From: Siphonodentalium dalli
Lineage: Eukaryota; Mollusca; Scaphopoda; Gadilida; Siphonodentaliidae
NCBI GenBank assembly: GCA_032622095.1
Contig: CP136063.1
Coordinates: 269,383,426-269,447,425 of the forward strand
Direction of reading: 5' to 3'
Length of the DNA: 64,000 bases
Shown: positions 1 through 11,990 of the stretch, in pieces
Layout: every line of letters begins with the position of its first letter
How positions within the stretch are numbered: position 1 is the first letter of the stretch
Program-made: the position numbers and the translations under genes
Notes under the pieces: model-generated
Databases searched by the model: none
The model's input: only the letters and a program-made list of their open reading frames with translations
What the model was told of the DNA's origin: nothing

Positions 1-240
1 TTTTGGTTAAAAATAAAAAGTGACAATTTTTTTTAACGCATTAGCTTTGTTTGTTCCTGAAATTGCCAGAACAATGTTGTTTTTTTTCTATTTTGTTTTC
101 ATTGAAGGATAAAAATAATAATAGAGAAAAAGTAAAATCACCAAAACAACATACGTACATGTTAACCATGGAAGTATAATAAGGGAATCGAGCGGAATTG
201 ATTGGTATGTCGATAGTATGGTTTCCTGACATTTCTGTGT

Positions 241-1320
241 TCAGTTGGAACGTTCTAGTGTGACCCCCACCAATACGTCGGAATTAGGTGACGCGGATAG
301 AAAACTCGCAATATCTCGGCCAATTTTCAAGATATCGAGCTAATATTTGCGTGATTGTGTCCCTTTATTATAAAGTAGGGTTTTAGTAAGATATTTTGGC
401 GATATTCTACTATGTAGGCCTATATGTATGCTTTTCGGTATATATATTTCGATTATCTCTGGCTTCCATCGACATAATACGGCAAGTAGGTAATCGTTTA
501 GAAGTACTAGAAATTCCCCATCGAATGACACCAAAAAAGTGACGATTGGTTGTAGGAATTTAAATCCATAGTGCGTCTTCTGTAAACTTGATAAGAGCAC
601 TCTCAGAACGCCCTATAGATACTTCACAACAATTTTGGATCGAATCGGAGACGACAAAAAAATGACAATTTTGACCCCCTCCCTAGTGAGGACAACTATC
701 ATTGGATCTTGGTAAAAATTGCACCAGTTCGTCTCCTCTCTATGTATATCACGCTCACGTAAATCAAATCCAGCTCATGTGCGTCGTCTAGGAGGAGTTT
801 TGTCCACAAGCACTTTCGCCTCAATCGATGTATGAATATGATTTTCGATGGTCTGTAACTTGGACATTTCTGAACCGATTTACAAAATTCTTTCAGGAGG
901 ATCATTAGTATGTACTGTAGATACGTGGTAGTAATAATGGTTGAAATAATCGCAGAAAACAAATTGCGAAAATTTCGCCCCCACCCTAACCAAAAAATGT
1001 AAGTCCGACCCTGTCCAAAATATTTTTGTGTAGTATGTTGACAACGGCCAGCACTACCATAAAAATTAAATCGAGCTATCTTTCGTGCTATGAGAACAGG
1101 CGATCAGAAGATATCGAGGTTGACATATATATGGGAGATAACTCTGGAGAAGAAAGACGTACAAAGTTTTTGATGTGCTCACGATTCAGTGGATATCGAG
1201 ATGTATCTATCGACCAAATTTCAGTGCTGTACTCCTTATATTTTCGGAGTTCTGAAAACACCAATTTTTCACATAAAGGGAGATAACTCTGCAAGTCAAG
1301 TGAGGACATGATTCCCAAAT
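241..1320. repeat. Non-coding DNA with degenerate repeat motifs
   Basis: No credible gene is visible in the first 1.3 kb; open frames are short, occur on both strands and match nothing I recognise. The word GGGAGATAACTCTG occurs at 1,133-1,146 and again at 1,278-1,291, 145 bases apart. A CCCCCACC/CCCCCTCC-type block also recurs near 255, 675 and 975. I associate GGGAGATAACTC with degenerate mollusc repeats, so I read this as an old, decayed repeat; that part is inference. Confidence 0.35.
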
Positions 1321-1602
1321 AGGCCTAAGTACTAGAGTTTGTATTCATATATATACATACAAAGATTTAGCTTTCTAACTCTTGTATTGACTGAGCTATG
1401 CGCATTATAAAATTGCTAAGAAGAATAATAATAATAACTAGAGGTCAGATTCCATGGAATCAGATATACTTCCATGGTATTCCATCCCATCCCATGTGAG
1501 TGTTATGGGTATATGTGTGTTACTCTTCATATTGGTGCCTTACGATCCGATGGTGGACTTGCATTGACATTTCTATTTCTACTATATAATTTGAGACTTC
1601 CG

Positions 1603-1651
1603 TATATATATATATATATATATATATATGTAGCTATATATATATATATAG
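1603..1651. repeat. (TA)n microsatellite
   Basis: Two runs of alternating TA, about 27 and 15 bases, are separated by a short GTAGC interruption and followed by a GCTATAGCTATA palindrome. Confidence 0.9.
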
Positions 1652-1671
1652 CTATAGCTATATGTTCGCGG

Positions 1672-1950
1672 AAGCCACATTAGGGAGACATTTGTGTGTA
1701 AATAACCCACATTAGGGCGACTTTTACATTAGGGCGACTTTTTGTGTGTCCCCCTAATGTTTAGCGTGTTTTTTAAGTGAATTTAACATGCAAATTTATA
1801 TATTTTTCCTGTCATGTGTGATCTCTGTGACACTATTATTCACCAACTGTCGATAGTTTTTGCGCGGAATGAATATTTTAATAGATATATGCAATTAAAT
1901 TATCGGTAGTGTATATCTGACAGTGTTACAGACCGACATTAGGGGGACCT
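1672..1950. repeat. Cluster of ACATTAGGG(A/C/G)GAC motifs
   Basis: The word ACATTAGGG followed by A, C or G and then GAC occurs near 1,677, 1,710, 1,727 and 1,936, and in inverted form (CCCCTAATGT) near 1,751. The same word, with slight changes, lies inside the 236-bp repeats near 11.2 kb and in every unit of the 905-bp array. This piece is probably a fragment of a repeat family shared by those regions. Confidence 0.5.
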
Positions 1951-2199
1951 GGTTTTATTGTGATAAATACTGTTAATTTGGGAATATGTTTGCATGACGA
2001 AGACTGATTATGGGTTATATCTTATAATTAAAACCGCTTACTCAATATCAACTTTTAAAATTCAAAATCCTGAGATATATTTCGATTTACGTATTTTGCG
2101 GTGATATTTTCTACGACACAGGAGATATAGAATTACATCTGAATAAACCATGCATTAAGTAGACAACCACATTGGTCAGTTACTAATGAGGTTTGATAT

Positions 2200-3556
2200 A
2201 TGGGTAATTTGGCACGGAAAATATTATTAGATAGGTCCCATTGACATTAGATGTCCTAAAGGGGCAATAACAACGCATTTAACTAACTAATTGATTATAG
2301 ACCAAAAATGGTTGCAATCTGGTCGGTGTAAGTTTAAACACGGGGATGACCCATATAGTGTGGTATAGATGCCGTTGACCTCAGACGCCTTTAAGGGTCA
2401 AATTTGAACAATAAAGAGCGTTCTTTATAAGTTTAAAGTATTTGTAGGAAAATTGGTACAAATGAACCACCCAATTTGATGAATGTCACGCGATAGGCAT
2501 CTTCGACACAAGATGACTTACATGGGTATATAATCAATAAAGAGCGTTTATCATCATTCCAGAAGATATGTGAGAAAATTGGTGACAAAAGTCGAATGAC
2601 GCAGGGCATGTCAAGGGAATGGGTTTGTTGACCTCAAATTATTTAAAGATGCACTAATAATAAGAAATTAAAAGATAAATGTAACTTTATCCGAATGCCG
2701 CTGATCTCAGACGATTTTAATGGACAAATGTGAGCAATAAAGAGCGTTAGTTATAGGCTCAAAGTATATGTAGGGAAACTGGTACAGATGAATCACCCGA
2801 CCAGGTGGTTGTCACGCGATAGGCGTCTTTGACCTCAGATGACTTACATGGTCATATAATCAATAAAGAGCGTTTATTTTCATTCCTGAAGATGAGTGGG
2901 GGAAATTTGTGACAAAACTGGAATGACGCAGGGCGTGTCAAAGGATTGGGTGTGTTGACCTCACACGATTTAAAGATGCACTAATAATAAGAAATTAAAA
3001 GATAAATGTAACTTTATCCGGATGCCGCTGATCTCAGACGATTTTAATGGACAAATGTGAGCAATAAAGAGCGTTAGTTATAGGCTCAAAGTATATGTAG
3101 GGAAACTGGTACAGATGAATCACCCGACCAGGTGGTTGTCACGCGATAGGCGTCTTTGACCTCAGATGACTTACATGGTCATATAATCAATAAAGAGCGT
3201 TTATTTTCATTCCTGAAGATGAGTGGGGGAAATTTGTGACAAAACTGGAATGACGCAGGGCGTGTCAAAGGATTGGGTGTGTTGACCTCACACGATTTAA
3301 AGATGCACTAATAATAAGCAATTAAAAGAAAAAAATTAACTCTATCCGGATGCCGTTGATCTAGGCGTCTTTGACCTCAGATGATTTCATTGATATACAA
3401 TCATTAAAGAGCGTTTATTATTATTTCATGGAGATATGTGGAGAAATTGATGCAAAAAAGTGACATGACGCAGGGAATGTCACGGGATTGGTTTTGTTTA
3501 CCTATAATGGTTTTGAAGAGGCACTAATAATCAGCAATTAAGAGATAGTTTAACTT
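2200..3556 (+). repeat. Tandem repeat, 327-bp unit
   Basis: The phrase GATGCACTAATAATAAG starts at 2,648, 2,975 and 3,302, giving a period of exactly 327 bases. The first two full units are almost identical. A diverged unit lies upstream from about 2,341, with traces back to about 2,200. A shortened unit that lost an internal block ends near 3,556. Each full unit carries two ATAAAGAGCGTT words about 125 bases apart. No frame is conserved as protein, so I treat it as non-coding. Confidence 0.85.
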
Positions 3557-5806
3557 TGGCTTCGAACAGCTGGGTTCTGTTAAATTACAAGAACCGGGGA
3601 GGGCTAAATTTGCATTCGTTATGGTGATTGATACATGACGGTACACATGCGTGGTGGGCTACATACTGTGAGCGTATCCATCAAATCAGTCATGAATGGG
3701 GTCGACCGATGACACGTCATAGACGGTTACGCATTCCAAAAAAACGCTTAGCCTACATTTCGGCTAGATTAGTTAAAACTTCAATGACTGTTCACTATAG
3801 CAAGTCAACATGATTGGGAGAGGGGTATTGTTAGAATGGATGCGCCACGGTATATTCTAGAAGTCAAGATGTGTCAACCACAGTATACAAGGCCCGTGGT
3901 GTTTTCAAAACCACGCGTGGCCAACATTTTAACACGGAAAAAACACGGAAAAATCGCACGTGGTCTTAGCGTCAATGAATACAGAATTGTCAGATAAAAT
4001 CTTTTATAATAAAAAACAATTTCATATATTGAATTATATATATCATATTTGTTTATCTGTGTCTATGGCCTTTATATCCATGTCATGTTTTGTTGTCGCA
4101 TTTTATTTTAGTTGCATTACTATTTTCTTGTGTTTGTTCATATTACATGTACGCAAATGGTTTCGGTAGTTTGTGCGGCGATATCGTGTTCTAACAAATG
4201 GGTGAAAAATTGGATATAACATTACAAAAATTCATAAGTTAAAGACATATTATGCACTTGTTCGGACGCGTGAAACTGATTAGTTAGTATGCATGCGCTA
4301 TGCCATGAGGGGATGTATGAATTCTACTAACATTGCCGAAAATCTCAAACAAATCGACCGTACCACTTCATAGAAAACATCGTCTGAACTACTATATTAT
4401 ACGCTCAATTGTAAATATTTACTTCCCGATTCGGGACGCAACTATCGGCGGTAAATTAACACAAATGATTTCGCCATCGGGGGGTCACTGTATTTAATGC
4501 ATATATATATAAGAATTACGGTGTGTTCTGTCAATTTGGATATAATATTTGTAAAAATAACTACTTTCAGCAAGATATTCTCCATTTCTATTTTATCACC
4601 CTACCGGAGTGTTTCAGATCACTTTAAAATATCGAATTTAATGTCCAAAACGTAACTAAAGTTTTAAATTTAAATTAATTTGTTTTGAAAACTGGGATCA
4701 AAATTTATATAAATAAAATTTAGTTTCTCCAAATTTAATTTAAAATGCTCATTTTCAACAATTAATAAAATTTTCAAGAATTGTTAGTATCAAAGTAATT
4801 TCATATATATGCACATATGCATATTTTATAGCACACACAATATAACATATTTTTATGAGTAATCGCGGTATATTGGTATCTTTACTTTCTTTGGGCCAAT
4901 TTTTACAATCGACGGGTTGAATTTCGATAAAATTTCCGTTAAATAAAATGATGCTGCCAATCGCACAAAGGAATCACCACGAGAATACCACGCAGCCAAG
5001 AACGATTATCGACGATTAACACGCATTAAGTAAAGTAATTGCCATGAAAATATAGCAGATAGACTGGGATCGACTACAGAATGGTAACTGTAGCAGTCGT
5101 GGCCAGTCCCAAATATGTAAGTAGAATGACTGCTATCTTCTGAGAAGAACCCATCGTACATGTATATCCCTGGAATTTTCTTCCTAATGTATGGACAAAT
5201 TAATGCCATATCCGGTATCGGTATCTCTTTGATTTCACCTCATCGCGCAAGAGGTAATAAATCAGCCAGTGCACAGATGCCACGAACTTGTCGATGCGGC
5301 CTCGTTTGTTGTAACTCGATATAAGGTTATCAATTAGCCTGATAGAAATGTATCCTGTGTGTGTTCCAATATTGATGTCCAGCTTTATATGTATGAATAG
5401 TTTCGTAAATTCCAATCTAAAATGCAATTGTACTTGAATTGTGCCAATAGAGACCGATGGTGCTTGTATTTAAACAATTATTGTGTAGTTTTGTGTACGG
5501 AAGTACACCAGAGCCGGTAGTAAGATTATATATATGATTGTACTGATTTGTGTAACCAGTCAGATTTGGCTCCCATTACTCCCAAGTGTCAGAAGCTGTT
5601 AATGAATAAAATTATCTTGGAATTCAGTTTAGTAATACTGGTAAATTCATACATGGTTCACAGCATGAGACGTTTCCGTTGCGCGCGAAGCCACCTCGCG
5701 CGATTTAAATGGGACGGACTGGCCTCATTTCGGTTTAGGGAAGAGTTTAACACACCAGATGGTCTGGGCAATTTGCGAAAAATACTTGAAGATTAAGAAA
5801 GCTCCT
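3557..5806. other. Gene-poor, AT-rich intergenic DNA
   Basis: I see no supported gene here. Open frames of 61 to 82 codons occur on both strands without recognisable domains. The stretch 4,610-4,810 is very AT-rich. A GC-rich self-complementary patch (GCGCGCGAAG ... CTTCGCGCG-like) lies near 5,685-5,705. Confidence 0.5.
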
Positions 5807-6378
5807 CAAAAGTGCGGGTCCGTGAAGTTGGATCGAAGTTCGAAGTTCGAAATTCGGTGGAGATTCGCGTGAAGTTAGATTGAAGTTCGAAGTTCGAAAT
5901 TCGGTGGAGATTCGACCCCCACTTTTGTTTGCCTCAAATGCATTGTTGTGTTCCAATTCGTGTTCCCCTGCTAGAATTTTGGGTCAAAAGTTATTTTTTT
6001 CACTTTTTCTGAGATACTGCTGGACTTGGAAAATTTCGCCACGGCGCTGGACTTAGAAAATTTCGCCTTCAATATCAATGCGCCGAAGGGAAGTGGCATT
6101 GTTTATGGCTGGATTGAGCTGAAATTTGGTATGTTTGATACTTTCCATAAGAGAATCAAGCAAACTAACGCTCAGCTTCGAGAAATTACTCGATCTATAG
6201 GTTTGAATTTCAATCTGGGCGAACTTCGATCTGGATTGAACTTCGAAATTCAGATTGAAATTCGACCCCCACTTTTGTTTGCCTTAAATGCATTGTTGTG
6301 TTCCAATTCGTGCTCCCCTGCTCGAATTTTGGGTCAAACGAGATTTTTTTTCACTTTTTCTGAGATACTGCTGGACTC

Positions 6379-6402
6379 GGGGGGGGGGGGGGGGGGGGGG
6401 GG
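6379..6402 (+). repeat. Homopolymer G24
   Basis: A run of 24 G bases lies inside the foldback element, followed by pyrimidine-rich degenerate ~60-bp repeats to about 6,590 (GGACACCCACCC / GGATACCCACCC). The run could form a G-quadruplex, and its exact length is doubtful in any assembly. Confidence 0.9.
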
Positions 6403-6908
6403 TCGGAAAAAATTTCCAGGCACGTATGATCATTTAAATTTTTTCCGGCCTCGGGGGACCCACCAACCCAATTTCTTCCGTTTCCGGCCTTTTTTTCCAG
6501 GCAATTTTGGACACCCACCCTCTTTTTTTCCGTTTCAGGAATTTTTTTCCGGTCAGTTTTGGATACCCACCCCCCTAAATTTGAGAAAATTATCAACTGA
6601 GCAACCAAATAGCTGATTATCCTGCATTATCATAATTTATTGCGCGATATTTGAATAGAACAGTGCATAATGAGATAACGATACTATTTGAATTTATCAT
6701 ACAAGTGTCATTAATCAAGAAATGTGTCAACATAATCACATTTCTAGGGATATATAGGCAGAGTGCCAAAGTTTTTATTAACATTCATTTTCATAATATA
6801 TAGTCACATGATCTAGTCACATAATCACATTTGAGTATTCTACAGAATACATGGTACCGGTACAACAAATTTCAGATTATTTGATATTTTGATATTTGCT
6901 ATGTGATA

Positions 6909-7079
6909 TACAGTAATGCCCTAATTAATTGACTCCATAACCACAGCAAAATAATGGGTAATTTTTCAGGATTTAGTTGGAAATATGGCTTGTTGTCATT
7001 TATCGGAAAGCTCTCCCCTGAAAAAATTACCCATTATTCTGCTGTGGTTATGGAGTCGTTTTATTAGTTCATTACTGTA
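6909..7079. mobile_element. Tc1/mariner-type foldback MITE
   Basis: The element (6,911-7,077, 167 bp) begins CAGTAATG and ends CATTACTG, with TA on each side, as expected for a Tc1/mariner TA target duplication. The arms pair over about 60 bases: GACTCCATAACCACAGCA on the left matches TGCTGTGGTTATGGAGTC on the right. It has no coding capacity. It is nested in the centre of the larger foldback element and so inserted later. Confidence 0.8.
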
Positions 7080-7363
7080 TTGCTGGAACCAAATTGTTTA
7101 TCAAAACATGTGGAAATACAACTGTTCATCCCAGTTTATCCCAGTTTGAAGAATAATGCTAATACCAAACACAACCATGATATACCCGCGTGACTCTTCT
7201 TGGTGCATCTCAGAAACCAGAACTGAGGAAACATGTTATAGCGTGTAATGGCAGGCTGGTAGCCACTGCTTGAAGTAATAGGCTTCGTAATAATTGGGAA
7301 TAATATGGATGGATAGCCCAATCTCACTTCTTTTTTGCTCACGATATCAGTGACGATAAAATC

Positions 7364-7576
7364 TTTGATACTTTCCATAAGAGAATCAAGCAAACTAACG
7401 CTCAGCTTCGAGAAATTACTCGATCTATAGGTTTGAATTTCAATCTGAATTTCGAACTTCAATCCAGAATGAAATTCGCCCAGATTGAAATTCAGATTGA
7501 AATTCAAACCTATAGATCGAGTAATTTCTCGAAGCTGAGCGTTAGTTTGCTTGATTCTCTTATGGAAAGAATCAAA
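7364..7576. repeat. Near-perfect internal palindrome
   Basis: About 80 bases from 7,364 are repeated in inverted orientation ending at 7,576 with very few mismatches (TTCCATAAGAGAATCAAGC on the left, GCTTGATTCTCTTATGGAA on the right). It marks the point inside the foldback element where left-oriented and right-oriented copies of the ~355-bp block meet. Confidence 0.8.
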
Positions 7577-8209
7577 CATAGCAAATTTCAGCTCAATCCA
7601 GCCAAAAACAATGCCACTTCCCCCCGGCACCTTAATATTGAAGGCGAAATTTTCTAAGTCCAGCGCCGTGGCTAAATTTTCCAAGTCCAGCAGTATCTCA
7701 GAAAAAGTGAAAAAAATCACTTTGGACCCAAAATTCGAGCAGGGGAACACGAATTGGAACACAACAATGCACTTAAGGCAAACAAAAGTGGGGGTCGAAT
7801 TTCAATCTGAATTTCGAACTTCAATCCAGATCGAAATTCGCCCAGATTGAAATTCAAACCTATAGATCGAGTAATTTCTCGAAGCTGAGCGTTAGTTTGC
7901 TTGATTCTCTTATGGAAAGTATCAAACATACCAAATTTCAGCTCAATCCAGCCATAAATAATGCCACTTCCCTTCGGCACCTTAATATTGAAGGCGAACT
8001 TTTCTAAGTACAGCGCCGTGGCTAAATTTTCCAAGTCCAGCAGTATCTCAGAAAAAGTGAAAAAAAATCACTTTTGACCCAAAATTCTCGAGCAGGGGAG
8101 CACGAATTGGAACACAACAATGCATTTGAGGCAAACAAAAGTGGGGGTCGAATCTCCACCGAATTTCGAACTTCGAACTTCGATCCAACTTCACGGACCC
8201 CAAAAGTGC

Positions 8210-8827
8210 TCGTAACCAAGATCAATGCTACGATGCGTATTATTGCTGCTAGGTCCCTCAAGCGACAACCTAATGAAATTACATGTGGTATATTTGGTTG
8301 GGCCGCAAATGAAACCGACGTGTGCCGCCACATGTGTTGTTTATCCAGCTTAATTGGCTAATCGTAATTTTGTCATTAAATGAACCTGTCAGCACCATAT
8401 AACACCAATAAAGACCCCGTTAATCTCGAGATTTGAACGGTAACTCCCAGCTGTAAATCCAAAAAAAGATCTCGCGCACCCTCCCGGACACTCCCCCAAT
8501 TGAAATTGATTACATTCAAACCATTGCATATTCCATTATAAATCATGATGTTACTACATGCGATCTTAGCTCATTCAGATTCATGGCACATATAGTGTGA
8601 AATTCTCACCCAGAGTTACGTAGAACCACAGATAGGATGAAAGAATTTGAGCGTATTTCAGAAACATGTAATTGTTTTAAATGTAAACAGTGTGTGTATG
8701 CTATCCATATAATTTTATGGAATACAATTTTACTCAGTGCCATCTGGCTTGGCATCTCGGTGTGGAATAAAAACTTGTTTCTATGCATGAAATTTGGAAT
8801 GGTGCACTTTGTTTTATATAGGAAATG
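8210..8827. other. Intergenic DNA, nothing supported
   Basis: I see no gene, inverted repeat or tandem repeat here. Short open frames have no recognisable domain. Confidence 0.5.
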
Positions 8828-8966
8828 AACGGCGGTTTCAATGTGGTCATGGGATTTTGACCGCGAGAAAAATTCAGCAAACTGCATAAACCCCAAAGGG
8901 GTTCATGCGGAGTTTGCTGATTTTTTTATCGCAGTCAAAACCCATGACCACGTTGAGTCCGCCGTT
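8828..8966. mobile_element. 139-bp foldback element (MITE-like hairpin)
   Basis: The left end AACGGCGGTTTCAATGTGG pairs with the right end CCACGTTGAGTCCGCCGTT, and pairing continues with few mismatches through GGTCATGGG ... CCCATGACC and TCAGCAAACT ... AGTTTGCTGA to a tiny loop near 8,897. The whole sequence is one long hairpin. I see no clear target duplication, so the superfamily is unknown. A transcribed hairpin RNA is a less likely alternative. Confidence 0.65.
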
Positions 8967-9077
8967 TATTATTCATATTTATATACTTACGCTCTTTAAA
9001 ACACTTCTCCAAATATGTCCGTTATTAAGTCAAAAAACACTTTTTTTAAATATGTCCGTTATTTTGTTTATAAAAAT

Positions 9078-9212
9078 AATTTCCTATTTCTATATTTTGC
9101 TCTATATTTCGCCCTATTTCGCTGTATTTTCCTATTTCGATTTTTCGTGCTATTTCGCTGTATTTTCATATTTCGCTTTTTCGTTGTATTTCATATTTCG
9201 ATAATTCGCTAT
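9078..9212 (+). repeat. Low-complexity TATTTCG repeat
   Basis: The heptamer-like word TATTTCG, with variants such as TTTTTCG, recurs about a dozen times at irregular 8-17 base spacing. Confidence 0.7.
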
Positions 9213-9424
9213 ATTTGACATATTATGGAATTATATGATAACCAACATTCTGATAGTCAACCGAACATCTTGTGCCACCCGTGCTCGCGATCAGATGCCA
9301 CAAGCCAACCAATCGTGAACCTCGATTACATATTGTTTGCTATCAAATCCTTGGCGTATTGGCTGACTAGATACTCAAGCAGTCGGTAATGTCCGACAAT
9401 CCCCGGTGATTTCCGGGAACAATG

Positions 9425-9481
9425 TGTTCATAAACCTATGAACGACATTGAACGTGACGTTACGTTCATAGATTTATGAAC
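9425..9481. repeat. Compound palindrome, possible cruciform
   Basis: GTTCATAAACCTATGAAC (9,425-9,442) and GTTCATAGATTTATGAAC (9,464-9,481) are each self-complementary at their ends and are also inverted copies of each other with one mismatch. They could be inverted-repeat ends of a small element or a protein-binding palindrome. There is no supporting context. Confidence 0.55.
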
Positions 9482-9763
9482 GCATTGAATAAGGGGGTGT
9501 GTCTACCGTAACGCTATGGGGAAATCGGAAGAGATATCAGGTGTATGTAAATATATAAATATAACAGTTATACGTCCTGTGATCTAGTCAGGGTTATCAG
9601 GCCTCATAAATGTTAACAATCAGATTGCATAATATGCTTTGGTTGTATTCTGTTTAGGTATAACATTTATAATTCGCAATCAAAATCACAAGGTCAGCAG
9701 TATTTCTTACCAAAGGAGGTGTACACACATAACGGGTGGACTTCGCCATATGCAAGAATATGG

Positions 9764-10400
9764 TTTGGGACCCGTTCACACGTACACATGGCCTAAAGGG
9801 CGTAGTCGCAATTTGGTTGGACCAACAGTGTGGTGGTCTGTCTTGTGGTTTAACCGTTGTCGATTATAAAATCCCTTTATCTGGCCTAATTGGGACATGT
9901 GGTGTGTAATCGTACAGTCATATTTGAGCTAATGCGATTACCAATACATTTTTTTTGCAAAATCGATCACATGATTGTTGTGGGAAGATCATTGAAAATT
10001 TACAACTTGTTTTAATTGAAGTGTTCATATCTTCTAAAATTGCAATATACGACAAAATGATGCGTCAACATTTCACGTTCCGCGTCATTTAGAGTAATTT
10101 GCTACCTCTGACCTTTTCACTCGAAACATAATTGTTTGGAACCCGTTCACATGACCAGATGACTTGGAGGTCGTAGTCGCAATTTTGTCTGTCTGAAGTT
10201 AAAGCTGATTTCACAGACCTGCGGCTGACGCGTGCGTGCAGTGTCTGCGGCTATCGGTTTATGCGCAGTGCCAGTGGTCAACCACAAACCCGATAGCGTT
10301 GGCCTTGTGCGTCCGCCGCAGGTCTGTGAAAGCAGCTTCAACTGTTCTCGAATATAAAATCCCATTAGCTGGCATAATTAGACACGTGCTATGTAAACAT
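9764..10400 (+). repeat. Diverged direct duplication (two copies)
   Basis: A block starting GG(G/A)ACCCGTTCACA and ending in ATATAAAATCCC and (A/G)TGTAA occurs at about 9,764-9,915 and again at about 10,134-10,400. The second copy is longer because a foldback element sits inside it. Flanking words such as CGTAGTCGCAATTT are shared. It looks like an old tandem duplication or two copies of a dispersed element. Confidence 0.6.
10197..10343. mobile_element. Foldback MITE inserted in a duplicated block
   Basis: The ends read AGTTAAAGCTGATTTCACAG on the left and CTGTGAAAGCAGCTTCAACT on the right, so they are inverted copies. Pairing continues inward through ACCTGCGGC and GCTATCGG(G)TTT, making almost the whole 147 bases one hairpin. 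The related block at 9.8 kb lacks it, which supports insertion. I could not settle a target duplication. Confidence 0.65.
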
Positions 10401-10959
10401 GCATTCCTGTTTTCGCTACTAAAGATCGCGATCGCCATTTAATAGGTGAAAGGTCATCGGTGACATGGTTGTTTTTGGTTATTTTTTTATAATAGGCGAC
10501 CAAATTATGCGTCAACTTTCCAAATTCTAAATCGTTTAAAGATAGTCATGGGTGATCTCTTATCTTTTCAAAATGACATTCCGACTTTGATAAAAGGCTT
10601 ATATACCAGTATGTTACTATGTGTGTGTGCCTAGTATTTTCATCGTTTTATTTTTTAAATCAGATAAATATAAATGTAGAATGATAAAAAACTAACAAGT
10701 TACATGGATATTGTGCGCTCGCATTTTATTTGTAGAAACCGTGATGACGAAACACACAGTATGCATGATTTGATTTGGAACAGTAAACACGGCAATACAA
10801 AATACTCAACGCGGAAGTGAAACGTTTGCTAAATCTGTTGTACGCGCATCACAATTTCACCAGTTTATTTCGCAATAGGTAATTCGTTACGTCACAGAGT
10901 CCCAATATAACGTGGCATTGTACACTCTGGAGTCCAATATGACATTTGGGAGTACAATA

Positions 10960-11990
10960 TGACTTTTTCCCCGTACTATAACGTGGCGAGTAAATATAAT
11001 AAATGATAACTGATAGGTAAAAAACTGTGATTAGGTAGACGCGTACACGCTGGTTATATATGTCTCCCCAATAACTGTTTTCAACGCATTGCATATACAC
11101 GTTAGGTTATTGTCCCTAATGATGACAACTCAAAGACTTATATTTGACTTTGTATGCCACCCAATTTGTTATTGTATAGGTATAAATACGTGTCCATAGA
11201 AGCCACATAGTGGACACTGTGGGAATATTAACTTTCTCAAATTAACTGATATGCAATAAACCATGATTAGGGAGACACGTACATGCTGGTTATATGTGTC
11301 TCCCTATTGACGGATTTCAACGCATTGCATATGCATGTTAGGTTATTGTCCTTAAAGATTACAACTCAAAAGTGTTATATTTGTTTTGTATGCCACTCAT
11401 TTGTTACTGTATTGATATACATACGTGTCTATAGAAGCCACTATATGGGTATTGTGGGAATATTAACTTTCTCAGATTAACTTATACGTTATTAAGGAGA
11501 CAAAGATAACCAGCATGCATGTATGTTTCTGCAACGTATTGCATATGTACACGTTATGTTATTATCCCCAATGATTGCGACTCAAAAGAGTAATATTTGG
11601 CTTTGTTTGCCACCAACTTATTTATTGTATATATATAAATACGTGTCCATATATATATAGAAGCCAAACGCGGGTATTGTGGGAATATTAACTTTCTCAA
11701 GTTAATTGATAGGTGATAAACCGTGATTATGGAGACACGTACGTGCTCGTTATATGTCTCCCTAATAACTGGTTTCAACGCATTGCATATACAGGTTAGG
11801 CTATTGCCCCTAATGAGTACTACTCAAAAGAGTTATATTTGACTTTGAATGCCACCCATTTTTCACTGTATAGGTATTCATACGTGTCAATATAAGCCAC
11901 ATAACTCGTTAGCTCTTCATACTTGGAGGTCAATAAACAATAATTATATAACACATTCATTGCGAATGGTTTAATACACCTTCTGATATT
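10960..11990 (+). repeat. Diverged tandem repeat, ~236-bp unit
   Basis: The word AACGCATTGCATAT, or a one-base variant, begins at 11,083, 11,319, 11,533 and 11,777, giving spacings of 236, 214 and 244. Each unit also carries GTTAGGTTATTGTCC-like and ATACGTGTC(C/T)ATA words, AAGCCA, and a short hairpin in which GGGAGACACGTAC faces GTGTCTCCCTA. Divergence between units is high, so the array is old. Confidence 0.75.

Larger units (their letters stand above)
5807..8209. mobile_element. Mutator-like foldback element with 9-bp target duplication
   Basis: The element spans 5,816-8,200. Its left end begins GGGTCCGTGAAGTTGGATCG and its right end is the reverse complement of this. The 9-base word CAAAAGTGC directly flanks it on both sides (5,807-5,815 and 8,201-8,209). 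Long arms contain tandem copies of a ~355-bp block, running forward on the left (CCCCCACTTTTGTTTGCC near 5,913 and 6,268) and inverted on the right (near 7,789 and 8,141). Long inverted arms with a 9-bp duplication are typical of Mutator-type (MULE) foldbacks. No transposase is visible, so it is non-autonomous. Open frames in the arms repeat the same peptide in mirrored copies and look like by-products of the repeat. Confidence 0.8.

Noticed and set aside
6026-8034. Longer open frames (105-208 codons) in the foldback arms, repeating peptides such as EIQIEIRPPLL
   Set aside because: The same peptide appears in mirrored copies and is broken at repeat edges. Tandem TTCGAA/AATTTC words explain the open frame. 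A decayed coding origin cannot be excluded but is not supported.
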